DNA from: Desulfocapsa sp. | GTDB lineage: Bacteria > Desulfobacterota > Desulfobulbia > Desulfobulbales > Desulfocapsaceae | Direction of reading: 5' to 3' | Assembly (NCBI GenBank): GCA_021737265.1 | Contig: JAIPEF010000010.1 | Coordinates: forward strand, 1-40,512 | Length of the DNA stretch: 40,512 nt | Shown: positions 18,235-26,467 of the stretch, one piece after another | Layout: every line of letters begins with the position of its first letter | How positions within the stretch are numbered: position 1 is the stretch's first letter | Notes under the pieces: generated by a model | Told to the model about the DNA's origin: nothing | The model's database searches: none | What the model saw: only the letters and a program-made list of their open reading frames with translations | Position numbers and translations under genes: made by a program

Positions 18235-21200
18235 TCATTTTTTCACGAATCGTTCGACCAGGCTCTCCAGATGCATTCCCCTGGAACCTTTCACCAGAAC
18301 ATAGGAATCCGACTGGAGTTTTCCGGCAGCAACCAACCCTTCCAGCCAGTCAAGACATTCTTCCTGCCCGGCAAACACACGCACATGGGTCGCATCCATT
18401 CCCTGCTCTCTGGCACCTGACGCTGTGAAAGCAGCAAAACTTCCAACCAGTGCCAGAAAATCAATCCCGGAATCTGCAACAAGGGCACCAATTTCTTTAT
18501 GCAGAACTTCACTGGCAGCACCCAATTCCAGCATATCCCCCAGAACTGCAATACGAGAACCAGTCCCCAGTTCACCAAGGGTACGAATTCCAGCCTTCAT
18601 GGAGGCAGGATTGGCATTATAGGTGTCATTAATCACACGACTTCCTGAAGGACCGTCAAGAATCTGCATACGACGATCCGATGGCAAAAAGGTGGCAAGC
18701 CCTTTGGCAATCACCTGTAAGCCAATCCCGGCAGCATGTGCAACAGCCGCAGCGGCCAAGGCGTTGGAGATATTATGAAGGCCGGGTACCTGGAGAACAA
18801 CGCGGGTCTCATCTTCTTTTATCTGCAGGGTAAAAGTGATCTCTTCCCCCTGGCCGACTTTCTGTTGTGAACCATGCACATCAAGTAAATCCGGACCGCC
18901 ACCGCCAAGACCGAAAAACACCTTCTTCTGGTCACACTTTCCGGCAACAGCTACCACCCTTGGATCATCTCTGTTTACTACCAACACTGTCTCTTTGGTG
19001 CAAGTCTGAAACAGCTCTCCCTTGGCTTTTGCCACCCCTTCTATATCCCCAAGACCTTGAAGATGTGCCCCATGAACGTTTAAGATACAGGCGATATCCG
19101 GATCTGCAATTTCAGTAAGCCTTCTGATTTCACCGGGCCGGTTCATTCCCATTTCAAGAATTACTGCCTCATGTTTTACCATTATGGGAAGGAGAGAAAG
19201 GGGCAGTCCTATAAGATTATTAAAATTCCCTTCAGTTTTCAACACCCTCCCTGGTGCCTTATCGGGTTGCTCAGGCCACTGCTCAGCAAAGATTGCTGCA
19301 CACATCTCCTTTACCGTGGTCTTGCCACTGCTTCCTGTAATGGCAACCACTACTGGCTGACTGATCTCCTTCATGCATGAACGCCTGTGGCAGGCAAGAT
19401 CTCCCAATGCCTGTTCCGTATTTTTTACATGAATTATGGGAACAGTGGACGGTTCATTCGGTTCACGTTCAAGGACAAGGCAGGCAGCCCCAGCTTCCAC
19501 CACCTGCGCCACGTACTCGTGGGCATCAAAGCGCTCCCCTTTCAATGCCACAAAAATATCACCCCGAACCACGGACCTTGAATCTGTTGAAATTTTGCCA
19601 AAGGGCTTTCCTGACTCAAAAGGATTTTTATTTCTTATTTGTCCCCCGGTGGCCAGAGCAAGTGACGCCAGGTTCCAGCTGCTCAACGACTCTGCCGCCT
19701 CTAAGGAATCATCAAAAAACCTTCTTCCCTTGCTCCCAAGCTGGTAGTCTTCATGACCTTTACCGGCTATAAGAACAATGTCTTCCGCAGCAGCTGCTCC
19801 AATAGCCGCAGCAATAGCTCGGCCGCGATCACCAATCCTCACAAAACCTTTTTCTCCACTTTTCCGGCTCTTCAACCATGGTTCATTCTTCTCAGCCAGT
19901 GGAGTTTCAGCTATCCCTTCCACTATTGCAGCAATTATCGTCTTGGAATCCTCTGATCTCGGATTATCATCGGTGACAAGTACAACGTCTGAATAGGTCC
20001 CTGCAGCCTTCCCCATAAGGGGACGCTTCCCCCTGTCCCTGTCACCACCACAACCAAACACACAGTAAAGGGATGCGTGGGGAAGTTGTGCAAGTGTTTT
20101 CAGTACTTCTTCCAGAGCATCAGGGGTGTGGGCATAATCCACAAAAACAATGGGGCGAAAACTCTGTTCTTGAGGGCACACCTTGATCCGCTGCATCCTG
20201 CCTGGTGCCCCTGTCGCCCTGCTTAAGGCTGTGCTGATATCCGAAAGAGATACCCCCGAAGCCACTGCCATAGCGACAGTGGTCTGGATATTAGCGACAT
20301 TAAACTCGCCAACCAGAGGAGAGGAAAACTCACATGCGCCCTTCGGGGTTTGGAGTTTGATTATTGTACCTGTCACCCGCCCCTCCACCTGCAATGGATG
20401 GATAGAATAGTCCCTTGATTTGCCACAACTGAGAACCGGGAAATCTTGTGCCAGACAGAACTGTAGCAACTTTTTGCTCCATACTGAACCTTCTTCAGGA
20501 AAAGAAATGACAGCTTTACCGTTGGCAGCCAGGTGGTCCGTGAAGAGGATGGCTTTGGCCGCAAAATAGCTATCCATATCCAGATGATAATCCAGGTGAT
20601 CGCGGGAAAGATTGGTGAAGGCGGCCACATCAAAGGAGAGCGAACCGATCCGATTCTGTTCAAGACCGTGCGAGGATACCTCCATGATTACATGATCCAC
20701 ACCGTTGTCCGCCATTTCCCTCAATGTCTCCTGGAGGAGCAGGGGTTCCGGGGTGGTGAAAGGAGATGGAATCTCCCTTCTCTCTCTCTTGCTTGTCTGG
20801 TAACGGTAACTGATAGTTCCCAGCACTCCAGGCTGTTTACCGGCTTGGATCAACACTGATTCAAGAAGGTAACTGACCGTTGTTTTGCCATTGGTACCGG
20901 TAACTGCAAGCATTGTCATCCCCTGGGCAGGAGATGCAAAAATTGTTTCAGCAAGCAAACCATAGGCTTTTCTAGTGCTGTTCACTTCAAGAATACAAAT
21001 CCCACTGCCTAAACAAGCATCCGACAGCAGGCGGCCTTTTTCAGCAAGCACAGCGGAACAGCCTCTTTTTACCGCCTGGTCTATAAAATCATGACCATCA
21101 TTTTCACTGCCGGCAAGGGCTACAAAAAGAGATCCAGACGTGACATTACGGGAATCTACTGAAACCCGAGTGATTAAACACGTTGCTGGTGTACCGGAAA

Positions 21201-21363
21201 GACAGGAAACAGGGATATTCTCTGTGAGTGCTGCTAAAGAGACGCCTGATGATGGGGAAACAACAGTACCCGGTGCAGTGCATACCCACTTTCCGCTCAT
21301 ACTCTTCTGTTTCCCAATAGACATTAATGTATTCCGTCCGGGGTATCCAGGCACGGGACCCAT
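18235..21363 (-). CDS. murE-murF: Bifunctional MurE-MurF ligase fusion
   Basis: A single 1042-residue frame holds two full Mur ligases. MurE covers about 45-550: P-loop VTGTNGKTT (155-162), carbamylated-lysine region, DNPRSED (about 466-472; the DNPR form is that of meso-diaminopimelate-adding MurE) and GKGHEDYQ (534-541). MurF covers about 575-1042: P-loop ITGSSGKTT (676-683), EMGMNRPGEI, SNALAAAA, and INDTYNANPASM (911-922). The linker is only about 25 residues, with no start or stop between the halves. MurE adds meso-DAP and MurF adds D-Ala-D-Ala, so the protein catalyses two consecutive steps. Three starts are possible (21363, 21324, 21300); the first ATG directly follows the ftsI-like stop. 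MurE-MurF fusions are known elsewhere, for instance in Bordetella. Confidence 0.95.
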   Translation of the reverse strand: MGPVPGYPGRNTLMSIGKQKSMSGKWVCTAPGTVVSPSSGVSLAALTENIPVSCLSGTPATCLITRVSVDSRNVTSGSLFVALAGSENDGHDFIDQAVKRGCSAVLAEKGRLLSDACLGSGICILEVNSTRKAYGLLAETIFASPAQGMTMLAVTGTNGKTTVSYLLESVLIQAGKQPGVLGTISYRYQTSKRERREIPSPFTTPEPLLLQETLREMADNGVDHVIMEVSSHGLEQNRIGSLSFDVAAFTNLSRDHLDYHLDMDSYFAAKAILFTDHLAANGKAVISFPEEGSVWSKKLLQFCLAQDFPVLSCGKSRDYSIHPLQVEGRVTGTIIKLQTPKGACEFSSPLVGEFNVANIQTTVAMAVASGVSLSDISTALSRATGAPGRMQRIKVCPQEQSFRPIVFVDYAHTPDALEEVLKTLAQLPHASLYCVFGCGGDRDRGKRPLMGKAAGTYSDVVLVTDDNPRSEDSKTIIAAIVEGIAETPLAEKNEPWLKSRKSGEKGFVRIGDRGRAIAAAIGAAAAEDIVLIAGKGHEDYQLGSKGRRFFDDSLEAAESLSSWNLASLALATGGQIRNKNPFESGKPFGKISTDSRSVVRGDIFVALKGERFDAHEYVAQVVEAGAACLVLEREPNEPSTVPIIHVKNTEQALGDLACHRRSCMKEISQPVVVAITGSSGKTTVKEMCAAIFAEQWPEQPDKAPGRVLKTEGNFNNLIGLPLSLLPIMVKHEAVILEMGMNRPGEIRRLTEIADPDIACILNVHGAHLQGLGDIEGVAKAKGELFQTCTKETVLVVNRDDPRVVAVAGKCDQKKVFFGLGGGGPDLLDVHGSQQKVGQGEEITFTLQIKEDETRVVLQVPGLHNISNALAAAAVAHAAGIGLQVIAKGLATFLPSDRRMQILDGPSGSRVINDTYNANPASMKAGIRTLGELGTGSRIAVLGDMLELGAASEVLHKEIGALVADSGIDFLALVGSFAAFTASGAREQGMDATHVRVFAGQEECLDWLEGLVAAGKLQSDSYVLVKGSRGMHLESLVERFVKK

Positions 21364-23262
21364 TTACTCAAAGGCTCCTTCTTCCTGCAAATCCTTCATT
21401 TGCAGTTTCTCTGGAGGAGCAGCATCACTTTTCAGGGTCAACACGACATGCTCACCCTTTGTCAATTCTTTTCCAGCCATTGGACTTTGAGAGACTATGC
21501 GGCCGCTTCCTATGATCTCAACAGTTACTTCAGCCTGCTGCAAAAGTCGCAATCCCTTTCTCAAGCTGCCCCCCGTCAGGTCTGGCATAATCCTGGTATG
21601 TTCATTGAGAATACCGGACAAGATTGCAGAACTGCCTGATTCCTTCTTCTGCTCACCTTTAAAATTCCTCTCTTTTGTTTCAGCCACCTCAGCCATATCA
21701 GCCAGATTACGTCCAACTTGCTGGAGGGCCACCATTGAAGGAATTATAGTAGCAATGTTTTCACCTAGAAAATCAGCCCCTTTCCGATCTAGTTGTTGGG
21801 GCCCTAATCCATGCTCTCTGGAGACCAGAAACAGTATCATCTCAGGTTTTTCTGCAGGAATAGCAGTCAGGGACATCCTGTCTCTGACATACTTACCAGC
21901 GACCAAAGAAACAGTCTCTCCAGAAAGAACAGTTGAGCCGAGAATTTCTGGCGTTCCCTGGGCTCGGAGCAATATTCGGAGTTCATTTGACACCAGGGAT
22001 GGCAACACATTACGCCCCCGCAGTTCCCCATGGAATATATCATAATAATATTCCTTCTGTTCAGATCTTTCGATGATCCTGTCAAGAATATGGGGCTGAA
22101 TCTTTTTTCCACCATTTAAAAGATGGCTCATTCCCAGAAGCACTTTCAAGGGAGTGGCTGTCTTGGGAACCGCACCAAAATCGACACTATTTGAACAGGA
22201 GACAAATTGAGGAAGAGTGCTGCCCTGTTTTTTCCCTCCAGAAAAATCTACCTGGATATCTGTTGTCAGCTGCAAGCGTTCCCAGAGCCGCAACTGTCTC
22301 GAAAAGTCGATTTCAGGGGACACCAGACTCCAGGGATACACCTGCGTTCCCAGTTCCCACCCCCCTTGAAGCAGTGATGCATCCCTAAAAAATCTCCTAA
22401 ACCCCTCAGGAACAACCATGGGTGAAAAGAAAATAGGGTCTAGAATCTCATTCTCATGCTGCCAGACACTATTCGGATTGTAGGATGGATAATTCGCTCC
22501 AGCAACAATCTCACCCTCCACTGTGTCGAGCAGCAGAGAAGAAATACGCCCCTGCTCCATCTCTCTGCCCAGGGTGGATACATATTGTTCAAGAATAGCC
22601 TGGATTTTCATATCAATGGTCAAAACCAGATCATGACCATTGGTACTCGTCTGTTTCAGCCCTTTCAAATCAATGCCAGGGATATCTTCCTGCCAAACGC
22701 GATCCTGATTGAGTAGACGATTATAATAGTGTTCAACACCAGTTAGTCCGAGATCATTTTCCGAATAACCAATCAGATGCGACGCCAGTTCCTGTTGGGG
22801 ATAGGTTCTTGCAAATTCCCGATGAAAATAGATCCCCGGCAAATTCAGTGCAGTAATTCTCTCCTCATCTTCCTGTGCAATATCACGACGAAGCCAGACA
22901 AGGTGTGAATCGCGTCCCAGACGTGCCGTAATTTCAGGTTCCGGAAAGCCAAGTATTCCAGAGAGTATTTCCGCTGTCTCCGGTATGCTTTTAACCTCAC
23001 GGGGCCGAACATACAGTGACACACGCTCCAGGGTCTGGGCAAGCTCTTTGAAGTTACGATCGTAAATTGTTCCACGAACAGTATTGGCAGGATGCAGATC
23101 ACTTGGAAACGTCTCTCTCCAAATATCAGCCAGATTAGTCAGTTGTTCCTTGTAGGCTAAACCTATCCCTGCAACCGTACCAGCAAGACCAAGAATAATC
23201 AGTAAGATCCATATCCGCCTTCTCTTGTTATTCTTCGTTTTAAGACGAGATCTCCTGGCCAT
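21364..23262 (-). CDS. ftsI: FtsI/PBP3-like protein with degenerate transpeptidase motifs and a PASTA domain
   Basis: 632 residues in the dcw slot of ftsI. Visible in order: a basic N-terminus and one membrane segment (about 17-36); a PBP dimerisation domain (about 55-215) with RGTIYDRNFKELA and the EFARTYPQQELASHLIGY stretch; a transpeptidase-like domain (about 235-520); and a PASTA-type domain (about 556-612). The catalytic motifs are gone. Where FtsI has EPGSTFKP the protein reads ELGTQVYPW (303-311), so Thr replaces the serine and Tyr the lysine. About 50 residues holding the SxN motif are missing. The KTG motif is cut to AGK-YVRDR at 455-461. Flanking landmarks such as ATPLKVLLGMSHLLNGGKKIQPHI align well, so this is a coherent protein and not a frameshift. 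It is probably a non-catalytic pseudo-PBP with a scaffold role; that role is inference. Confidence 0.85.
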   Translation of the reverse strand: MARRSRLKTKNNKRRRIWILLIILGLAGTVAGIGLAYKEQLTNLADIWRETFPSDLHPANTVRGTIYDRNFKELAQTLERVSLYVRPREVKSIPETAEILSGILGFPEPEITARLGRDSHLVWLRRDIAQEDEERITALNLPGIYFHREFARTYPQQELASHLIGYSENDLGLTGVEHYYNRLLNQDRVWQEDIPGIDLKGLKQTSTNGHDLVLTIDMKIQAILEQYVSTLGREMEQGRISSLLLDTVEGEIVAGANYPSYNPNSVWQHENEILDPIFFSPMVVPEGFRRFFRDASLLQGGWELGTQVYPWSLVSPEIDFSRQLRLWERLQLTTDIQVDFSGGKKQGSTLPQFVSCSNSVDFGAVPKTATPLKVLLGMSHLLNGGKKIQPHILDRIIERSEQKEYYYDIFHGELRGRNVLPSLVSNELRILLRAQGTPEILGSTVLSGETVSLVAGKYVRDRMSLTAIPAEKPEMILFLVSREHGLGPQQLDRKGADFLGENIATIIPSMVALQQVGRNLADMAEVAETKERNFKGEQKKESGSSAILSGILNEHTRIMPDLTGGSLRKGLRLLQQAEVTVEIIGSGRIVSQSPMAGKELTKGEHVVLTLKSDAAPPEKLQMKDLQEEGAFE

Positions 23263-23313
23263 GCCTATAAACTGTTTTTTTTTGGACTACTCAGATGTTT
23301 GAGAGTTAAGACT

Positions 23314-23377
23314 GATGGCGTCGTAAAAAGGGTACTCTTTTCAGTCCTCCCTTGAGGGGGATAAATACGACACCATC
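23314..23377. repeat. Palindromic repeat between ftsL and ftsI
   Basis: A 64-base inverted repeat. The arm GATGGCGTCGTA (23314-23325) pairs with TACGACACCATC (23366-23377) at 11 of 12 positions, with an inner small palindrome CCTCCCTTGAGG (23346-23357). Read on the minus strand, its first bases supply the TGA stop codon of ftsL. The core (CCCCTCAAGGG...ACTGAA...GAGTACC) recurs at 30199-30227 (24 of 29 bases by eye), and the outer arm recurs at 30402-30451, so this is a dispersed family. It lies inside the dcw transcription unit and would form a hairpin in the mRNA. Confidence 0.7.
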
Positions 23378-23741
23378 AAAACTTCCTATACTGGCCGGAC
23401 TGAGGCATATGGATCGCCAACTGATTAGCAGCCAATAGTCCCACAGCTTCAGGGGAAAACAGACGCGCTTTTTTTGCCCGAAGTAAAATATTGGCAGTGA
23501 CCAGTTCATCATGCTGGCTCGCTACCTGTTCAATCTTTTGATTCACCTCCGTGACTGACTTTCCAAGCCACAGAGAGGACACGAACAAAAACAGGGCCGC
23601 GACAAACAAGACCTTGGCACCAGCATACCAGAGCTGTTTCCCTCCTGGAACACTCATTACCTGTCGCCCTCTACGCTTTGAACAATGCCTGAATGAATTC
23701 ACGCGGGGAATAACTGTGTGGGCTGAAGGGTTAATGATCAT
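23376..23741 (-). CDS. ftsL: Cell division protein FtsL
   Basis: About 121 residues with a basic cytoplasmic tail, one membrane segment (about 40-60, AKVLFVAALFLFVSSLWLG) and a heptad-rich region (TEVNQKIEQVASQHDELVTANILL), the FtsL bitopic coiled-coil plan. It is assigned by topology and position between rsmH and the ftsI-like gene, since FtsL sequences are poorly conserved. I place the start at the ATG 23741, preceded by AGAGGTGG. An upstream TTG at 23762 overlaps the rsmH stop and has no better signal. The stop codon lies in the end of a palindromic repeat. Confidence 0.8.
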   Translation of the reverse strand: MIINPSAHTVIPRVNSFRHCSKRRGRQVMSVPGGKQLWYAGAKVLFVAALFLFVSSLWLGKSVTEVNQKIEQVASQHDELVTANILLRAKKARLFSPEAVGLLAANQLAIHMPQSGQYRKF

Positions 23742-23758
23742 AATTCCACCTCTCTCAT

Positions 23759-24658
23759 TCAAATTCTTTCGGCAACCCGTAAGCGGGCGCTTCGTGATCT
23801 TGGGTTAAGCTCCCTTTCTTCAGGAGTTGCCATAATCGGTTTTTTTGTCAGCACTGTCAGTTTCGAATTCTCTCGAAATTTTCTTTTTACCATCCTGTCT
23901 TCCAGGGAATGAAAAGAGATCACACAAAACCGTGCTCCCGGCCTCAGATACGAAACTCCCTGAGTCAAAATTTCAGCCAGATTCTCAAGCTCCCTATTTA
24001 CAGCTATGCGTAAAGCCTGAAATACACGTGTTGCCACATGTATTTTTTTGGGGTGAAAGGCCTTCGGCACTGCCCTTGCGACAAGAGTTGCGAACTGCTT
24101 GGAGCTGGTAATCGGCTGACGCCTCCTTTCTTCCACAACAAAAGCAGCGATCCTTCGAGCCTGCTTTTCTTCTCCGTAATAATAAAAGATATCTGCCAAT
24201 TCCTCTGCCGTACAATCAGCCAGAATGGAAGCTGCAGTCACTTCCCGTCTGATATCCATTCGCATATCCAGGGGTTCATCCCGCTGAAAACTGAATCCAC
24301 GCTCTCCCTGATCAAGCTGGAGGGAAGAGAGTCCAATATCTATGAGAATCCCATCAACTTTATCGATACCAAGCTCAGTAAGGCCTTCTCCAATCTCTGA
24401 AAAATTCCTTCTGACAATGGTCAGCCTCTCGCCAAATTGTGCCAGTCGCTCCCTGCTCTTTTCAATGGCCGCCGCATCCCAGTCAAAACCAATCACACGG
24501 CCATGGGGGGTACTCGCCTGAAGAATTGCCTCACTGTGTCCCCCCAGGCCTAAAGTCCCATCCACGTAAACCCCATCACTCCTGGGAGCTAGAAACTCAA
24601 GGGTTTCCCTTGGCAAAACAGAGTGATGGATACGTGCTGCTTCACTCTGCTGGTTCAT
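23759..24658 (-). CDS. rsmH: 16S rRNA (cytosine-1402-N4) methyltransferase RsmH
   Basis: 299 residues (MraW). N4-methylates C1402 of 16S rRNA. SAM-binding motif VDGTLGLGGHSEAIL near residue 32, IDIGLSSLQLDQGERGFSF near 107, RMDIRREVTAASIL, the ATRVFQALRIAVNRELENL motif near 205 and CVISFHSLEDRMVKR near 245 are all intact. Its ATG overlaps the mraZ stop by one base (TGATG), a standard mraZ-mraW arrangement at the head of dcw clusters. Confidence 0.97.
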   Translation of the reverse strand: MNQQSEAARIHHSVLPRETLEFLAPRSDGVYVDGTLGLGGHSEAILQASTPHGRVIGFDWDAAAIEKSRERLAQFGERLTIVRRNFSEIGEGLTELGIDKVDGILIDIGLSSLQLDQGERGFSFQRDEPLDMRMDIRREVTAASILADCTAEELADIFYYYGEEKQARRIAAFVVEERRRQPITSSKQFATLVARAVPKAFHPKKIHVATRVFQALRIAVNRELENLAEILTQGVSYLRPGARFCVISFHSLEDRMVKRKFRENSKLTVLTKKPIMATPEERELNPRSRSARLRVAERI

Positions 24659-25128
24659 CAGAGGATGCCCAGCTTGGACAAGCCCTCGTCAAAACTATCA
24701 AAACTCTCGCGAGTAGACTGAACCTCATGCAACCAGGCCTCCTTATCCCAAATCTCTACCCAGTCCCGCATGCCGGTCAAAATCACATCTTTACCGGTAC
24801 GGGTTTCAGTACGAAGTGCAGAGGGCAGGAGGATACGACCCTGCTTGTCAAGGTTACATTCCGTAACCGAAGAAAGAACCAGGCGGATAAAACTGGCTAG
24901 GCCGGGCTGTTCTTTTCCCCGATCAATAAGCTTATCTTCAATGGCTTCCCACTCGGAGACGGGGTAAGCGCGCAGATGTGTTTTCCAGGTTGTCACCATC
25001 AGGGTCTGAGTGCCGTACTGCGCCAGGACATCACGGAAACGGCTTGGGAAATTCAGCCGCCCCTTGCTGTCCAGACTATGCTCAGACTTGGTTCGAAATC
25101 TGCTTTTTACGATTTTCTCTTCACCCAT
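24658..25128 (-). CDS. mraZ: Transcriptional regulator MraZ
   Basis: 156 residues with two SpoVT-AbrB-type repeats, each carrying the D-x-x-G-R motif (DSKGRLNFPSRFR near residue 20; DKQGRILLPSALR near 94). MraZ binds direct repeats in the promoter of its own operon and represses the dcw cluster in E. coli. The matching repeat array lies directly before this gene and runs into its start codon. First gene of the cluster. Confidence 0.95.
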   Translation of the reverse strand: MGEEKIVKSRFRTKSEHSLDSKGRLNFPSRFRDVLAQYGTQTLMVTTWKTHLRAYPVSEWEAIEDKLIDRGKEQPGLASFIRLVLSSVTECNLDKQGRILLPSALRTETRTGKDVILTGMRDWVEIWDKEAWLHEVQSTRESFDSFDEGLSKLGIL

Positions 25129-25168
25129 TCACTTCCACCTCTCCACCACTTCACACCATTTTACGCCA
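25125..25168 (-). promoter_or_regulatory. Predicted MraZ operator (10-bp-spaced TGG repeats)
   Basis: On the minus strand TGG triplets recur at 25168, 25158 and 25148 with an exact 10-base period, then at 25137 and 25127 (11 and 10 bases). The first three are each followed by C/T and G-rich sequence and preceded by A(G/A). E. coli MraZ binds TGGG-type direct repeats with this helical spacing. The array lies between the predicted transcription start and the mraZ start codon, and it overlaps the purine-rich ribosome-binding region, so binding could block both initiation and translation. Confidence 0.65.
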
Positions 25169-25179
25169 CTATCATAAGT

Positions 25180-25207
25180 TTTATATCATGAGATATCTTC
25201 TTGTCAA
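25180..25207 (-). promoter_or_regulatory. Predicted sigma70 promoter of the dcw cluster
   Basis: On the minus strand a perfect -35 TTGACA (25207-25202) is followed after 16 bases by -10 TATAAA (25185-25180). The transcription start would be near 25173, about 45 bases before the mraZ start codon and just upstream of the TGG repeat array. Genes from mraZ to ftsZ follow with short gaps or overlaps, so this could drive the whole cluster. Confidence 0.7.
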
Positions 25208-25624
25208 GTAATTTCATTCGAAATTTTAGGAGGTTAAGACAGATTTCGAAACAGACACGTCAACACACCATATAGTGCGCCAAGACAATGCACACACAAC
25301 AAATAGTGCAGGAGTGGTGTTTTTTTCAGTGAAATGGAAGAAAAAAAGAGGAGAAGAAAAACAATAAATTACACCGACCATACAGGGTGATATGAATTTT
25401 TGAAGAAAAAATCACGTTCTTTTCAAAAAAATATGGTGGTGGAAAGTGGGAATCCCAAAAGGCCTAGAGGTTCCCTCAAAATCAAAATTGAGAGCAACCA
25501 CAGAGTGGTTCTGCCCCCGTTGGCAAACAAAGCCCTACAGAATTACAGGGGAACAGCTATACTGTACTTTTTAAGTTATGAGAGCAGGTAGGGGGAACGT
25601 CGAAAAAAAAGAGCTGCGAAATAA
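25208..25624. other. Intergenic region between panB and mraZ
   Basis: Upstream of the dcw promoter the sequence is purine-rich and AT-rich. It holds small hairpins, for example AACCAC-AGA-GTGGTT around 25497-25511 and ATTTC-ATTC-GAAAT around 25211-25224. A possible plus-strand small gene (25400-25591) is listed separately. I see no RNA gene. Confidence 0.5.
25400..25591 (+). CDS. Possible small AbrB-like protein, divergent from mraZ
   Basis: A 63-codon frame opening with TTG at 25400, with an in-frame ATG at 25433. The segment KIKIESNHRVVLPPLANKAL resembles one SpoVT-AbrB half (beta strand, then R-h-x-h-P and a helix), the same fold as MraZ, and is followed by a strand-like AILYFLS. No convincing ribosome-binding site is seen and the frame is short. 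It could be a real small DNA-binding protein, a remnant, or chance. Confidence 0.3.
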   Translation: MKKKSRSFQKNMVVESGNPKRPRGSLKIKIESNHRVVLPPLANKALQNYRGTAILYFLSYESR

Positions 25625-26464
25625 CTAACCCAGACCGAGCAGTTTCCGCAAGTTGGATTCGCCTGAAAAGCTGTGTGCCTTATCAGGAAAGGTGCCGCTT
25701 CGCACTTCGCTAGTATACTCATCCACTGCCTTTTTAATGCTTGGGGCAAGTTTGGAGTAGGATTTGACAAAACTGGGAACAAACGTATCAAACATCCCAA
25801 GAAGATCATGGGTAACCAGAACCTGACCATCACAATGAACACCGGCACCAATACCAATGGTAGGGATTTGAATCTCTTCAGAGATGATTTCACCCAGTTC
25901 ATCGGGGATACATTCAAGAACCAGAGCAAAGACTCCAGCCTTTTCAAGGCCACGCGCCTCTTCTATCATCATCCTGGCTGATTCCATATCACGTCCCTGC
26001 ACCTTATATCCACCCAGTTGCGTGGCTGTTTGCGGGGTGAGACCGATATGGCCGATGACTGAGATCCCGGCACGAACCAGGGCGGTTACTGTTTCACAAA
26101 CCTCCAGTCCACCTTCAAGTTTCACAGCGTCGCAACCCGCCTCCTTCAGGAAACGCCCTCCATTCAAAATGGCATCACGGGAACCGGAATTGTAGGAACC
26201 AAAAGGCATATCTCCAACGACAAAAGCTGTCGGAGCACCACGGCGTACAGCTGCGGCATGGTGAATCATTTCATCCATGGTGACAGGGACAGTGGAATCA
26301 TACCCCAGTACCACCATTCCTAAAGAATCACCAACCAGCAGGACATCCACATCCGCAGCCGCGAGCATGGACGCCATAGCCGCATCATACGCGGTAAGCA
26401 TGGTAATTTTCTCACCCGCTTTTTTCATGTTGAGGATATCGGCTACTGTCTTCCGTTTCTGCAT
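25625..26464 (-). CDS. panB: 3-methyl-2-oxobutanoate hydroxymethyltransferase PanB
   Basis: 279 residues. First committed step of pantothenate synthesis: adds a hydroxymethyl group from 5,10-methylene-tetrahydrofolate to alpha-ketoisovalerate in the cytoplasm. Motifs include MLTAYDAAMASMLAAADVDVLLVGDSLGMV with the metal-binding aspartates, VVGDMPFGSY, KLEGG, GHIGLTPQ, and IGIGAGVHCDGQVLVTHDLLG. It starts three bases after ruvB, so it is co-transcribed with the ruv genes. No panC is nearby. Confidence 0.96.
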   Translation of the reverse strand: MQKRKTVADILNMKKAGEKITMLTAYDAAMASMLAAADVDVLLVGDSLGMVVLGYDSTVPVTMDEMIHHAAAVRRGAPTAFVVGDMPFGSYNSGSRDAILNGGRFLKEAGCDAVKLEGGLEVCETVTALVRAGISVIGHIGLTPQTATQLGGYKVQGRDMESARMMIEEARGLEKAGVFALVLECIPDELGEIISEEIQIPTIGIGAGVHCDGQVLVTHDLLGMFDTFVPSFVKSYSKLAPSIKKAVDEYTSEVRSGTFPDKAHSFSGESNLRKLLGLG

Positions 26465-26467
26465 GGT

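Noticed and set aside
21364..23262. ftsI-like gene as a pseudogene broken by frameshift
   Set aside because: The frame is continuous from anchor to PASTA domain, and conserved landmarks appear in order in one frame, so it reads as a maintained variant and not a disrupted gene.
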